DNA of 35,516 nt from Knoellia aerolata DSM 18566 (GCF_000768695.1 NZ_AVPL01000038.1:1-35516); one strand, 5' to 3'; counted from the first letter of the stretch, positions 6,619 to 14,629 are shown. Notes: generated by a model from the letters alone, not told the origin. Program-made: numbers and translations.

Positions 6619-7122
6619 TCAGGCGGGTTGGGGGTCGCGCTGGCGGAGGGTGAGGTCGTTGCAGGCGGCGCAGGTCTCCTCGGGGATGACGCCGAGCCGC
6701 ATGAGGTGGCCGAAGGCCCAGCAGCCCGCGCAGAACCCGAGCGCCGACTCGAGCGTCGCGAAGACGACGAGCACGCCGACGAGCACCGACGCGACCCCGG
6801 TCGCCCCGAACCCGAGCGCCGCCACCGCCGCGCCGCCGCTCACCGCGAGGCCGACGGCCTGGGCGAAGCGCTTCGGCGGGCCCGGGACGAGCCGCGGCGC
6901 CCCGAACCGCGGCGCGATGGCGTGCACGGCGAGCCGTCCGAGCGGGCTGAACCGGGGTCCGGCCGCGACGCGCAGCGCGAACCCGACGGCGAGGACGACG
7001 GCCAGCCACCACTGCTGGGTGAGCAGCGTGACGACGCCGAGCACGACCACCCCGCCGGCGACGACGCGGGCGGCCTTCTCGTTGACGGGGTTGGGGAAGG
7101 TGAGCACGGTGGGGAGCGGCAT
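6619..7122 (-). CDS. DUF4395 family membrane protein
   Basis: A 167-residue protein with the DUF4395 opening FPNPVNEKAARVVAG (residues 9-23) and four hydrophobic helices in two pairs (about 17-38 and 40-55, then 92-110 and 112-130). Two Cys pairs follow the last helix (FCAGCW and CAAC). The family is often encoded near thioredoxin or rhodanese genes and the Cys pairs suggest a redox or sulfur role, but none is established. The ATG at 7122 is preceded by TAACCT with a 6-base spacer. The stop lies in a G-rich stretch downstream of the repeat cluster. Confidence 0.8.
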   Translation of the reverse strand: MPLPTVLTFPNPVNEKAARVVAGGVVVLGVVTLLTQQWWLAVVLAVGFALRVAAGPRFSPLGRLAVHAIAPRFGAPRLVPGPPKRFAQAVGLAVSGGAAVAALGFGATGVASVLVGVLVVFATLESALGFCAGCWAFGHLMRLGVIPEETCAACNDLTLRQRDPQPA

Positions 7123-7128
7123 AACGCA

Positions 7129-7134
7129 AGGTTA
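7129..7134 (-). promoter_or_regulatory. -10 element TAACCT for DUF4395 gene
   Basis: TAACCT on the minus strand, 6 bases before the ATG at 7122. Confidence 0.5.
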
Positions 7135-7241
7135 GGGCAGTCCCAAGCGCACGGCATACGCGTCTCATGGACGAACTGTCGCGCCGGGCCCCAGGGGGCG
7201 GGCCTGCGCACCCGTGTGGCGAGGCTCACGCTTGCCCCGGT

Positions 7242-7271
7242 TTGCACTTTGCTAACTAGAGCAAGCATAAT
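7242..7271 (+). promoter_or_regulatory. Promoter of the XRE regulator with dyad operator
   Basis: TTGCAC (7242-7247) and CATAAT (7266-7271) are 18 bases apart, and the ATG follows after 6 bases. Between them lies the dyad TTGCT-N6-AGCAA (7249-7264), a plausible autoregulatory operator. This is the most AT-rich promoter in the window. Confidence 0.6.
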
Positions 7272-7277
7272 GGAGAC

Positions 7278-7646
7278 ATGAGCCGGAACCCGCTGAACGA
7301 CCTCGCCGGACTCGGCGACTACCTGCGCGAGCAGCGTCAGTCGCACAGTCTGTCGCTGCGTCAGCTCTCCGAGCTCGTCGGCATCTCCAACCCGTACCTG
7401 TCGCAGCTCGAGCGAGGCCTGAAGCGTCCCAGCGCCGAGATCCTCCAGCAGCTGGCGAAGGGGCTGGAGGTGTCCGCCGAGACGCTCTACGTCAAGGCCG
7501 GGATCCTCGACGAGCACCCCGTGCGCCACGACGAGACCCCGACCGTCCGGGACGCCATCGCCGCCGACCCCGACCTCACCGACCGCCAGAAGGCGACCCT
7601 CATGGACGTCTACGAGTCCTTCGTCCGTCCGGACGCCCCGCCCTGA
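7278..7646 (+). CDS. XRE-family helix-turn-helix regulator (Rv0474-like)
   Basis: A 122-residue protein. Residues about 13-70 form a classic XRE/Cro-C1 domain (LGDYLREQRQSHSLSLRQLS, then VGISNPYLSQLERG and RPSAEILQQLAKGLEV), followed by a 40-residue acidic tail. It directly precedes an HbhA-like gene, the same arrangement as Rv0474-hbhA in M. tuberculosis (from memory), so I take it as the ortholog. The leaderless-type start and the dyad between -35 and -10 suggest autorepression. The downstream HbhA gene follows after 83 bases of C- and A-rich, G-poor sequence and has its own Shine-Dalgarno, so it may be co-transcribed. Confidence 0.85.
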   Translation: MSRNPLNDLAGLGDYLREQRQSHSLSLRQLSELVGISNPYLSQLERGLKRPSAEILQQLAKGLEVSAETLYVKAGILDEHPVRHDETPTVRDAIAADPDLTDRQKATLMDVYESFVRPDAPP

Positions 7647-7729
7647 CCGGCTCGGCCCCAGCCCAGACACGGACCCAGATCAAGACCCCCACACAGACCC
7701 CGTCCCACCCACCTCACCCAGGAGTGAAC

Positions 7730-8398
7730 ATGGCCACCAAGACCACCACCAAGACCACCACGACCACCCCGCTGTTCGCCGTCGTCGGCGTCACGGACCT
7801 GGCCGTTGAGCGGGCCCGTGAGGCCCGCCTGCGCGCCGACAAGGTCCGCAGCGAGCTCGCCCCGGCCGCGGTCCAGAACCGCGCGCAGGTCGTCCTCGGC
7901 GAGGCCAAGGCCTTCCCGACCAAGGCCCTCAACACGGGCGTCGCGACCGTCGACCAGGTCGCCAAGGGCTACGAGGACCTCGCGGACCGTGGCGAGAAGC
8001 TCGTCACCCGCATCAGGAACCAGAAGGCCACCAAGGACCTCGTCGCCCAGGCCGAGACCACCCTCGCCCTCGGCAAGGGTGCCGTCACGACCGCCCGCAA
8101 GGCCGTCCTCGACATCCGCACCTCGGCCCTCGCCACGATCACCACCGGTCGCCACGAGGCCGCCCACGTCGCCGAGATCGTCGTCGACACCGTGGCCGAG
8201 GACGCCGCGTTCGCCGCGACCGACATCAAGGCCTCCGCGAAGCGCACCCGCACCGCCGCCAAGCGCACCAACACGACGGCGACCAAGGCCGCCAAGCGCA
8301 CGACCTCCTCCGCCAAGGCCACGACGACGAGCGCTCGCAAGACCGCCGCCACCACCACGAAGGCGACCGCCAAGGCCGCCGAGAAGGTCGGCGACTGA
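7730..8398 (+). CDS. hbhA: HbhA-like Lys/Ala-rich surface or DNA-associated protein
   Basis: A 222-residue protein with two regions. Residues about 1-150 are helical and match the mycobacterial heparin-binding hemagglutinin plan: a short hydrophobic PLFAVVGVTDLAVE segment and the VAKGYEDLADRGEKLVTRIR stretch. Residues about 165-222 are a low-complexity Lys/Ala/Thr tail (AAKRTNTTATKAAKRTT and similar), like the Lys-rich heparin-binding or DNA-binding tail of HBHA and histone-like proteins. No signal peptide is visible. ATG at 7730 is chosen over GTG at 7724 because AGGAG lies 5 bases before it. A strong double hairpin follows the stop. An adhesin role in this organism is unproven. Confidence 0.75.
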   Translation: MATKTTTKTTTTTPLFAVVGVTDLAVERAREARLRADKVRSELAPAAVQNRAQVVLGEAKAFPTKALNTGVATVDQVAKGYEDLADRGEKLVTRIRNQKATKDLVAQAETTLALGKGAVTTARKAVLDIRTSALATITTGRHEAAHVAEIVVDTVAEDAAFAATDIKASAKRTRTAAKRTNTTATKAAKRTTSSAKATTTSARKTAATTTKATAKAAEKVGD

Positions 8399-8411
8399 CC
8401 TCGCCCCACAC

Positions 8412-8474
8412 TCGGGTGGACTCCACCCGACACGGCGACGCTCCACCCGGGCCCTGCCCCCGGGTGGAGCGTCG
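8412..8474 (+). terminator. Double hairpin after hbhA, with mutually exclusive stems
   Basis: Hairpin 1: TCGGGTGGA (8412-8420) with 8422-8430. Hairpin 2: a 16-bp perfect stem, 8436-8451 with 8459-8474, and a 7-base loop. Both use a CTCCACCCG core, so alternative pairings are possible. Confidence 0.7.
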
Positions 8475-8489
8475 TCGTCGTCGGGGCCC

Positions 8490-8495
8490 GATACT
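8490..8495 (+). promoter_or_regulatory. -10 element GATACT for the asparaginase gene
   Basis: GATACT lies 6 bases before the GTG at 8502. Confidence 0.5.
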
Positions 8496-8501
8496 GCAGG
8501 G

Positions 8502-9491
8502 GTGAGTGTCACGACGCATCCCTCCCTGCCCACCCCCGCCGCCCTCGACCACGCCCCGGTCCTCGCGCAGGTGACCCGGGGCGGTGTCGTCGAGTCCGTG
8601 CACCGTGCGAGCGTCGCCGTCACGGCCGCCGACGGCTCGGTCGAGCTCGAGCTCGGCAGCGCGACCGACCCGGTCTTCCCGCGCTCCTCCAACAAGCCGA
8701 TCCAGGCGCTCGCCATGGTCCGCCACGGCCTCGACCTCGCCCCGCACCACCTCGCCCTCGTGTGCGCCAGCCACTCCGGCGAGGACTTCCACCTCCGGGC
8801 GGTCCGCGAGATCCTCGACGGCGCCGGCCTCTCGGTCGCCGACCTGCGCAACACCCCCGACTACCCGATCGACGACGAGGCCCGCCTCGCCTGGATCCGC
8901 GCCGGCCACGAGAAGCAGTCGCTGGCGCAGAACTGCTCCGGCAAGCACTCGGGCATGCTCGCGACCTGCGCGACCAACGGCTGGGACCACACGGCATACC
9001 TCGCCCTGGACCACCCGCTCCAGCGCGCCTGCGACGAGACCCTCGCCGAGCTCGCCGGCGAGCCGGTCGCCGCCACCGCCGTCGACGGCTGCGGCGCCCC
9101 GGTCATGGCGATCTCGCTCGCCGGGCTCGCCCGCGCCTTCGGCCGGGTCGCGAGCGCCGCTCCCGGAACCGACGAGGCGCGGGTCGCCGACGCGATCCGC
9201 AGCCACCCGGAGTACCTCGGGGGCACCCGTCGCGACGTCACGACGTTCATCCGGCGCACCCCCGGTGCGATCGCCAAGGACGGCGCCGAAGCGGTGTATG
9301 CCGTCGGGCTGGCCGACGGTCGCGGCATCGCCCTCAAGGTCGCCGACGGCGGGCAGCGGGCGCGCACCGTCATCCTCGCCGCGGTCCTGCGCCGCCTCGG
9401 GGTGGAGTCGGGCGCCCTGGAGGCGCTCGAGGACGCCCCGGTCCTCGGCCACGGCGAGCCGGTGGGCTCCGTCGTCGCCGTGGGCATCTGA
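8502..9491 (+). CDS. L-asparaginase II-type (PF06089) hydrolase
   Basis: A 329-residue protein of the asparaginase II family typified by the inducible Rhizobium enzyme, distinct from the E. coli AnsA/AnsB fold. It hydrolyses L-asparagine to aspartate and ammonia. Evidence is FPRSSNKPIQAL (residues about 63-74, with the Ser and Lys of a family SxxK-type motif), VCASHSGEDFH, QNCSGKHSGMLATC (about 144-157), VDGCGAPVMAISL and GTRRDVTTFIRRTPGAIAKDGAEAVYAVG. GTG at 8502 is supported by GATACT with a 6-base spacer. It ends by abutting the dtd start with no gap, implying one transcript. Confidence 0.87.
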   Translation: MSVTTHPSLPTPAALDHAPVLAQVTRGGVVESVHRASVAVTAADGSVELELGSATDPVFPRSSNKPIQALAMVRHGLDLAPHHLALVCASHSGEDFHLRAVREILDGAGLSVADLRNTPDYPIDDEARLAWIRAGHEKQSLAQNCSGKHSGMLATCATNGWDHTAYLALDHPLQRACDETLAELAGEPVAATAVDGCGAPVMAISLAGLARAFGRVASAAPGTDEARVADAIRSHPEYLGGTRRDVTTFIRRTPGAIAKDGAEAVYAVGLADGRGIALKVADGGQRARTVILAAVLRRLGVESGALEALEDAPVLGHGEPVGSVVAVGI

Positions 9492-9926
9492 GTGCGGGCG
9501 GTCCTCCAGCGGGTCCGCCGCGCCGCCGTCGTCGTCGACGGTGAGACCGTCGGCGAGATCACCGAGCCCGGGCTCTTCGTCCTCGTCGGCGTGGGGCACG
9601 ACGACGGCCCCGCCGAGGTCGAGCTCGTCGCCCGCAAGATCGCCGACCTCCGGCTGCTCCACGACGAGAAGTCGGTGACCGACGTGGGCGCCCCGGTCCT
9701 CGTCGTCAGCCAGTTCACGCTGCTCGCCGACACCCGCAAGGGCCGGCGTCCCTCGTGGAACGCCGCCGCCCCCGGTGAGGTCGCCGAACCCGTCGTCGCC
9801 CGGTTGGTCGACGCCCTGCGCGCGCGTGGCCTCACGGTCGCCACCGGACGCTTCGGCGCGCACATGGACGTCGACCTGGTGGCCGACGGCCCGGTCACCA
9901 TCGTCGTGGACACCGTCGCGCCGTAG
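9492..9926 (+). CDS. dtd: D-aminoacyl-tRNA deacylase
   Basis: A 144-residue protein matching Dtd along its full length. Dtd removes D-amino acids (and glycine mischarged on tRNA-Ala) from tRNAs in the cytoplasm. Key features are MRAVLQRV-type N-terminus (here [13 protein letters not shown]), the [17 protein letters not shown] active-site segment and [18 protein letters not shown], the second cross-subunit motif. The usual NDGPVT is ADGPVT here. GTG starts immediately after the asparaginase TGA. The TAG stop is also the first three bases of the next gene's -10 element. Confidence 0.93.
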   Translation: MRAVLQRVRRAAVVVDGETVGEITEPGLFVLVGVGHDDGPAEVELVARKIADLRLLHDEKSVTDVGAPVLVVSQFTLLADTRKGRRPSWNAAAPGEVAEPVVARLVDALRARGLTVATGRFGAHMDVDLVADGPVTIVVDTVAP

Positions 9927-9929
9927 GCT
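9924..9929 (+). promoter_or_regulatory. -10 element TAGGCT containing the dtd stop codon
   Basis: TAGGCT is 6 bases before the ATG at 9936. Its TAG is the dtd stop. Confidence 0.5.
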
Positions 9930-9935
9930 TGGGTC

Positions 9936-10259
9936 ATGTTCAACCTCGGTCAGGCCCAGGGCTACGTCATGCTCGTGCTCACGCTCGCGGCACTGGTGCT
10001 CGAGGTCTACGCCTTCGTCCACGCCCTCAAGACGCGACCGGACGCGTTCGTCGCGGCGGGCAAGCGCACGAAGCAGTTCTGGATGGCCGTCACCGGCGTC
10101 GCCATCCTGCTCGGTTTCGTCTCGCTCGGCGGCCTGGGGCTGCTCGCCATCGTCGGCGTCGTGGCGGCCGGGGTCTACCTCGCCGACGTCCGCCCGGCGG
10201 TCGAGACCGTGCAGGGTCGCGGCACCGGCTCGCACCAGGGACCCTACGGACCCTGGTGA
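9936..10259 (+). CDS. DUF2516 family membrane protein (Rv0476-like)
   Basis: A 107-residue protein with three hydrophobic segments: about residues 10-30 (VMLVLTLAALVLEVYAFVHA), 48-65, and 66-82 (LLAIVGVVAAGVYLADVRP). The loop between the first two is basic (KTRPDAFVAAGKRTKQFW). This matches the DUF2516 family of actinobacterial membrane proteins, which lies just downstream of hbhA in mycobacteria (from memory). The function is unknown. The C-terminus overlaps the convergent methyltransferase gene by 16 bases. Confidence 0.8.
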   Translation: MFNLGQAQGYVMLVLTLAALVLEVYAFVHALKTRPDAFVAAGKRTKQFWMAVTGVAILLGFVSLGGLGLLAIVGVVAAGVYLADVRPAVETVQGRGTGSHQGPYGPW

Positions 10260-11080
10260 CCCCTCTGGCGTGACGACGGTGCGACCGCGTCCCACGCCAC
10301 CGTGAGCTCACCGAGCCGCCAGCGCGACGGCCCGTCGAGCAGGGGCCAGCCGCTGTCGCGCATCCCCTGTGCGGTCGCGAGGAACCGTTGCCGCACACCG
10401 TATGCCGCATGCGCGGCGCTGCGGGCCCACTGCCGGTCCAGCTCGGCCAGGTAGGCGTGGACGGGTTCGCCGGGGACGTTGCGGTGGATGAGCGCCTTCG
10501 GCAGCCGCTCGGCGATGACCGAGGGCTGCTCCAGTCCCCGCAGCTGCCACGACAGGGAGAGGCTGACCGGTCCGTCGACCGCGACCGCCGCCCACGTCGC
10601 GAGGCGACCGAGCTCGTCGCAGGTGCCGTCGACGAGCAGCCCGTCGGGGGTGAGCCGCTCGAGCACCGTCTGCCACGCGCCGGCCACCTCGTCCTCGGGG
10701 TACTGCCGCAGCACGTTGAACGCCCGCACGACCGTGGCCCGCCGCCCGTCGAGGGGCAGCTCGAAGCCGCCGAGGCGGAAGCTCAGCCCCGGCCGCGCGA
10801 GCAGCGCACCCGCGGCGACGCGTCCCGGGTCGATCTCGATCCCGACGACCTCGACGTCGGCTCGCACCTTCGTCAGGCGCTGGTGCAGCTCGACGGCGGT
10901 GACGGGCGACGCGCCGTAGCCGAGGTCGACGACGACGGGCGCCGAGGCCGCCGGTCGGCGCAGTCGCCACGCGGCCGGGCCGGCGAGCCAGCGGTCGCAC
11001 CGGCGCAGCCGGTTGGGGTTCGTCGTGCCACGGGTGATCGCCCCCACCGGTCTCGTCCCCACCGGTCTCGTCCGCGCCAC
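10244..11080 (-). CDS. Class I SAM-dependent methyltransferase, uncharacterised
   Basis: A 278-residue protein. After an Arg-rich N-terminus (residues 1-45) comes a Rossmann-type SAM fold: motif I VVVDLGYGASPVT (about 49-61), an acidic motif II strand VEVVGIEIDPGRV, and a later segment LLVDGTCDELGRLATW. The substrate is unknown. GTG at 11080 follows TACGCT with a 6-base spacer. Its last 16 bases overlap the 3' end of the DUF2516 gene on the opposite strand, so the transcripts share antisense tails. It is divergent from the anchored protein gene upstream of mshA, with 56 bases between starts. Confidence 0.75.
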   Translation of the reverse strand: MARTRPVGTRPVGAITRGTTNPNRLRRCDRWLAGPAAWRLRRPAASAPVVVDLGYGASPVTAVELHQRLTKVRADVEVVGIEIDPGRVAAGALLARPGLSFRLGGFELPLDGRRATVVRAFNVLRQYPEDEVAGAWQTVLERLTPDGLLVDGTCDELGRLATWAAVAVDGPVSLSLSWQLRGLEQPSVIAERLPKALIHRNVPGEPVHAYLAELDRQWARSAAHAAYGVRQRFLATAQGMRDSGWPLLDGPSRWRLGELTVAWDAVAPSSRQRGHQGP

Positions 11081-11086
11081 GGGGCC

Positions 11087-11092
11087 AGCGTA
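11087..11092 (-). promoter_or_regulatory. -10 element TACGCT for the methyltransferase gene
   Basis: TACGCT on the minus strand, 6 bases before the GTG at 11080. Confidence 0.5.
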
Positions 11093-11124
11093 CGAGCAAC
11101 GCCATGGACCACAGCCGGCGCGCT

Positions 11125-11130
11125 TAGGCT
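11125..11130 (+). promoter_or_regulatory. -10 element TAGGCT
   Basis: TAGGCT is 6 bases before the GTG at 11137. Confidence 0.5.
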
Positions 11131-11136
11131 GCAGGC

Positions 11137-11928
11137 GTGCGCCAGTGGGGAGTGCGCGGCCGCGGCCGCGACGTGAGTCGGAGCATGGTCGCGCTCCTCG
11201 TCACCTCGACCGCCGCGCTCGTCCTCGGCATCTCGACCTGGCTGCCCGCCGTCCTGCGCACCGACATCGGTCTCGTCCCGGTCGAGCCTGGCCTGCTCAC
11301 GGTCCACCCGGACGCCCGGGGGATCGCCACCCTCGGGCGCGGCTACACCGTCGCCGCCTACCAGTCGGGCTTCCGGGTGTCCGCGGCCACCGGACCCCTC
11401 GTCGACACCATCACCCAGGGCTCTCCGGTGAGCGCGGTCGTCGGGGAGGTGGCCAGCGGTGACGAGCACCCCCGCGAGGACGTCGAGGTCACCCTCGACC
11501 ACGTCCGGATCGACGAGGTCCGCTTCGAGCCGGCGCGGGCGGCATACCTCGGTGAGGTCTACGGCGAGGTCGACGGGGAGGAGCGTCGTATGCCGCTCCG
11601 TCTCACCTTCGTGCTCACGACCGCCGGCGTCTTCATGTCCGCTCACGTCCAGGGCGCCGACGCCGTCGTCGTCCACCTCGACGCGCTGCCCGCGACGACC
11701 GGCCTGGCACCGGCCCTGCCCGACCACAACCTCCGCGCGCGCGGGTGGTGGGTCGTCACGGGAGCGGGGGAGCAGCGCGCCTTCACGTCGGCCCGCCGGG
11801 CCGTCGTTGGCATCGGCCCCGCCGTCCGCACCCGCGGGCTGGACCTGCGCCCGGACGGCCGGCTCGACGTCCACGTGTGGTCGAACCGGGCGACGCTGAC
11901 CCTCAGCGGCGTGCCCCGTCCGGGCTGA
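11137..11928 (+). CDS. Membrane-anchored extracytoplasmic protein of unknown function
   Basis: A 263-residue protein. A basic N-terminus (RGRGRDVSR) is followed by one hydrophobic segment at about residues 18-40 (VALLVTSTAALVLGISTWL), which could be a signal anchor or an uncleaved signal peptide since no lipobox is present. The rest (about 45-263) is strand-rich and polar with no recognised domain, likely outside the membrane. The start is GTG at 11137, given TAGGCT at a 6-base spacing. It lies 23 bases upstream of mshA in the same direction and may share its transcript. I do not recognise the family. Confidence 0.7.
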   Translation: MRQWGVRGRGRDVSRSMVALLVTSTAALVLGISTWLPAVLRTDIGLVPVEPGLLTVHPDARGIATLGRGYTVAAYQSGFRVSAATGPLVDTITQGSPVSAVVGEVASGDEHPREDVEVTLDHVRIDEVRFEPARAAYLGEVYGEVDGEERRMPLRLTFVLTTAGVFMSAHVQGADAVVVHLDALPATTGLAPALPDHNLRARGWWVVTGAGEQRAFTSARRAVVGIGPAVRTRGLDLRPDGRLDVHVWSNRATLTLSGVPRPG

Positions 11929-11939
11929 CCCGTGCGTGA

Positions 11940-11945
11940 CAGACT
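11940..11945 (+). promoter_or_regulatory. -10-like element CAGACT before mshA
   Basis: CAGACT is 6 bases before the mshA ATG. Confidence 0.35.
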
Positions 11946-11951
11946 GACGCG

Positions 11952-13265
11952 ATGACGAGCGACGAGCCCGGGGTGTGCCGCCGGGTCGCCATGGTGTCGG
12001 TGCACACGTCACCGCTGGCGCAGCCCGGGACGGGCGATGCGGGCGGCATGAACGTCTACGTCCTCGAGTCCGCCAAGCGGCTGGCCCGTCGCGGCGTCGC
12101 CGTCGACATCTTCACCCGCCGGACGAGCGCGTCCGACGCCCCCGTCGTCGAGGTCGAGCCGGGTGTCCTCGTGCGCCACATCGCGGCCGGCCCCTACGAG
12201 GGGCTCGACAAGGAGGACCTGCCGGGCCAGCTGTGCGCCTTCGCCGCCGGCATGATGCGGGTCGCCGCGCACTCGCCCGAGGGGCACTACGACCTCGTGC
12301 ACTCGCACTACTGGCTCTCCGGCCAGGTCGGCTGGCTCGCCGCCGACCGGTGGGACGTGCCCCTGGTCCACACCATGCACACGATGGCGCGCGTCAAGAA
12401 CCTCCACCGCGCCGAGGGCGACGCCCTCGAGCCGCGGGGCCGCGAGATCGGCGAGGCCCAGGTCGTCGAGGCCGCCGACCGGCTCGTCGCCAACACCGAG
12501 GACGAGGCCCGCGAGCTCATCCGGCACTACGACGCCGACGCGGCCCGGGTCGAGGTCGTCCACCCCGGCGTCGACCTCGACGTCTTCCACCCGGGCGACC
12601 GCTCCGAGGCGCGGGTCGCGGTGGGGGTGCCCGAGGACGCCGTGCTCCTGCTCTTCGTCGGCCGGATCCAGCCGCTCAAGGCCCCGGACGTCCTCCTCCG
12701 CTCCGCCGCCACCCTCGTCCGGCGCGACCCGTCGCTGCGCGGGCGCCTCGTCGTCGGCCTCCTCGGCGGCGCGAGCGGCGTCGCGGTCCGGACGCCGATG
12801 GCCCTCGACCGCCTCGCCGAGGAGCTCGACATCGCCGACCTCGTCCGCTTCGTCCCGCCGACCGACCGGGACACCCTCGCGACCTGGATGCGCGCCGCCG
12901 ACGTCGTCGCGGTCCCGTCGCACAACGAGTCGTTCGGGCTCGTCGCGGTCGAGGCCCAGGCCTGCGGTGCCGTCGTCGTGGCCACCCGGGTGGGCGGGCT
13001 GCCCACCGCGGTCGGCGATGCCGGCGTCCTCGTCGAAGGCCACGACCCGCACGTCTGGGCCGACGCCATCGAGGCGGTCCTCGACGACCCCGAACGAGCG
13101 GGCGAGCTGTCCCGCCGAGCGGTCGAGCGGTCCCGCGCCTTCGGCTGGGAGGCGACCGCCCAGCGGCTCGCTGCCGTCTACGAGGCCGCGCTCACGACAC
13201 CACGCCGGGCCTCGATCGACGACGCCGACGTGCTCACCGGCATACCGACCGCGGTGACCCCGTGA
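11952..13265 (+). CDS. mshA: D-inositol-3-phosphate glycosyltransferase (mycothiol step 1)
   Basis: A 437-residue GT4-family enzyme that joins UDP-GlcNAc to 1L-myo-inositol-1-phosphate, the first step of mycothiol synthesis. Near the N-terminus [20 protein letters not shown] carries the MshA signature glycine loop. [12 protein letters not shown] and [11 protein letters not shown] follow, then [14 protein letters not shown]. The C-terminal Rossmann domain has [14 protein letters not shown] and the EX7E-type [17 protein letters not shown] motif. ATG at 11952 has CAGACT 6 bases upstream. The stop overlaps the GTG of the YbjN-like gene (GTGA). The neighbours match the mycobacterial mshA-Rv0487-gpm1 order. 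Confidence 0.95.
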   Translation: MTSDEPGVCRRVAMVSVHTSPLAQPGTGDAGGMNVYVLESAKRLARRGVAVDIFTRRTSASDAPVVEVEPGVLVRHIAAGPYEGLDKEDLPGQLCAFAAGMMRVAAHSPEGHYDLVHSHYWLSGQVGWLAADRWDVPLVHTMHTMARVKNLHRAEGDALEPRGREIGEAQVVEAADRLVANTEDEARELIRHYDADAARVEVVHPGVDLDVFHPGDRSEARVAVGVPEDAVLLLFVGRIQPLKAPDVLLRSAATLVRRDPSLRGRLVVGLLGGASGVAVRTPMALDRLAEELDIADLVRFVPPTDRDTLATWMRAADVVAVPSHNESFGLVAVEAQACGAVVVATRVGGLPTAVGDAGVLVEGHDPHVWADAIEAVLDDPERAGELSRRAVERSRAFGWEATAQRLAAVYEAALTTPRRASIDDADVLTGIPTAVTP

Positions 13266-13774
13266 CCGACCTCGCGACGACGGTCGAGACCTTCCTCGAC
13301 ACCCACGGCATCGAGTGGGAGGCGGGCGCGCGCGACGGCGAGTTCGTCGTCACCCTCCCCGGCGACCAGAAGCTCAAGACGGTCGTCTCGCTCGTCGCCG
13401 GCAAGGACCTGTCGGTGTCGGCGTTCGTCATCCGCAACCCGGACGAGAACCACGAGGCGTTCTACCGCAGCCTCCTGCGCCGCAACCTGCGCCTGCCCGG
13501 TCTCGCGTATGCCGTCGACGGCACCGGGGACGTGTACGTCACCGGCCGCGTCCCGGCGGCCGGGGTCGACGACGTCCAGCTCGACCAGGTCCTCGGGGTG
13601 GTGCTCGAGGCGGCGGACGCGCCGTTCAACGAGCTGCTCGCTCTGGGCTTCCTCACCTCGATGCGCAAGGAGTGGGAGTGGCGGGTGTCGCGGGGCGAGT
13701 CGCTGCGCAACCTCGAGGCGTTCCGCTCGATCCTCTCGCGAGAGGGCGACCCGTCACCGGAGCAGCCTCACTAG
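13262..13774 (+). CDS. YbjN-domain protein (Rv0487-like)
   Basis: A 170-residue protein of the YbjN-like fold, related to the type III secretion chaperone fold. It shows the usual opening helix with a THGIEWE turn, the [18 protein letters not shown] strand pair, the [20 protein letters not shown] segment and the helix [20 protein letters not shown]. The role is unknown. In mycobacteria the same gene sits between mshA and gpm1 (from memory). GTG at 13262 overlaps the mshA TGA, so it is translationally coupled. Its TAG stop forms the first half of the gpmA -10 element. Confidence 0.82.
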   Translation: MTDLATTVETFLDTHGIEWEAGARDGEFVVTLPGDQKLKTVVSLVAGKDLSVSAFVIRNPDENHEAFYRSLLRRNLRLPGLAYAVDGTGDVYVTGRVPAAGVDDVQLDQVLGVVLEAADAPFNELLALGFLTSMRKEWEWRVSRGESLRNLEAFRSILSREGDPSPEQPH

Positions 13775-13777
13775 GCT
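13772..13777 (+). promoter_or_regulatory. -10 element TAGGCT containing the YbjN-like gene's stop codon
   Basis: TAGGCT is 6 bases before the gpmA ATG at 13784. Its TAG is the stop codon of the preceding gene. Confidence 0.55.
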
Positions 13778-13783
13778 GGGTGC

Positions 13784-14518
13784 ATGGCACACACCCTGAT
13801 CCTGCTGCGTCACGGCCACTCCGACTGGAACGCCAAGAACCTCTTCACCGGATGGGTCGACGTCGACCTCAACGACCAGGGGCGTGAGGAGGCCCTCAAC
13901 GGCGGGAAGCTGTTGAAGGACAACGGAGTTCTCCCCACCGTCGTGCACACGTCGGTGCTGCGTCGCGCCATCACGACCGCCAACATGACGCTCGACGTCG
14001 CCGACCGCCACTGGATCCCGGTGCGTCGTGACTGGCGGCTCAACGAGCGCCACTACGGCGCGCTGCAGGGCCTCGACAAGGCCGCGACCCGCGAGAAGTA
14101 CGGCGACGAGCAGTTCATGCTGTGGCGCCGGTCCTTCGACACCCCGCCGCCCGAGATCGAGGTCGGCTCCGAGTTCGACCAGAGCAGCGACCCGCGCTAC
14201 GCAGGCATCGAGGTGCCACGCACCGAGTGCCTCAAGGACGTCATCGTGCGGATGATGCCCTACTGGGAGGGCGCCATCCAGGACGACCTGCGCGCGGGGG
14301 AGACCGTGCTCGTCGTCGCCCACGGCAACAGCCTGCGCGGGCTCGTCAAGCACCTCGACGGGATCAGCGACGAGGCCATCGCCGAGCTCAACATCCCCAC
14401 CGGGCAGCCGCTCGTCTACGAGCTCGGCGACGACTTCATGCCGACGAAGCCCGGGCAGTACCTCGACCCGGAGGCGGCCGCCGCGGCCGCCGCAGCGGTG
14501 GCGAACCAGGGGCGCTGA
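13784..14518 (+). CDS. gpmA: 2,3-bisphosphoglycerate-dependent phosphoglycerate mutase
   Basis: A 244-residue glycolytic enzyme that interconverts 3- and 2-phosphoglycerate through a phosphohistidine. The phospho-acceptor is H10 in [10 protein letters not shown], followed by [43 protein letters not shown] (with the conserved catalytic Glu) and [17 protein letters not shown] carrying the second active-site His. The length is normal for dPGM. The tail is an Ala run (about residues 232-240). A leaderless-type promoter overlaps the previous stop. It converges on phoU with a large palindrome between them. Confidence 0.96.
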   Translation: MAHTLILLRHGHSDWNAKNLFTGWVDVDLNDQGREEALNGGKLLKDNGVLPTVVHTSVLRRAITTANMTLDVADRHWIPVRRDWRLNERHYGALQGLDKAATREKYGDEQFMLWRRSFDTPPPEIEVGSEFDQSSDPRYAGIEVPRTECLKDVIVRMMPYWEGAIQDDLRAGETVLVVAHGNSLRGLVKHLDGISDEAIAELNIPTGQPLVYELGDDFMPTKPGQYLDPEAAAAAAAAVANQGR

Positions 14519-14531
14519 CGCGAGCGCGGGT

Positions 14532-14605
14532 CCCACGTTCTGCGTGGGCCGGCATACGCCAGCGTCCGCAACCCTGGTCGAGAACTCGACCAGGGTTGCG
14601 GACGC
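14532..14605. terminator. Two hairpins between convergent gpmA and phoU
   Basis: Small hairpin: CCCACG (14532-14537) with 14543-14548. Large hairpin: a perfect 21-bp inverted repeat (14562-14582 with 14585-14605) separated by only AA. It probably terminates both genes. One GGCATAC heptamer (14551-14557) lies between the two. Confidence 0.75.
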
Positions 14606-14629
14606 AGCCGGCGGGTGCGACCCGCCGGG

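Noticed and set aside
8226-10295. A 689-codon minus-strand open frame
   Set aside because: It is antisense to asparaginase, dtd and DUF2516, all with clear family motifs. The long frame is a by-product of high third-position GC.
12009-13052. A 347-codon minus-strand open frame
   Set aside because: It is antisense to mshA and has the Asp/Gly/Arg/Glu-rich composition of frame shadows.
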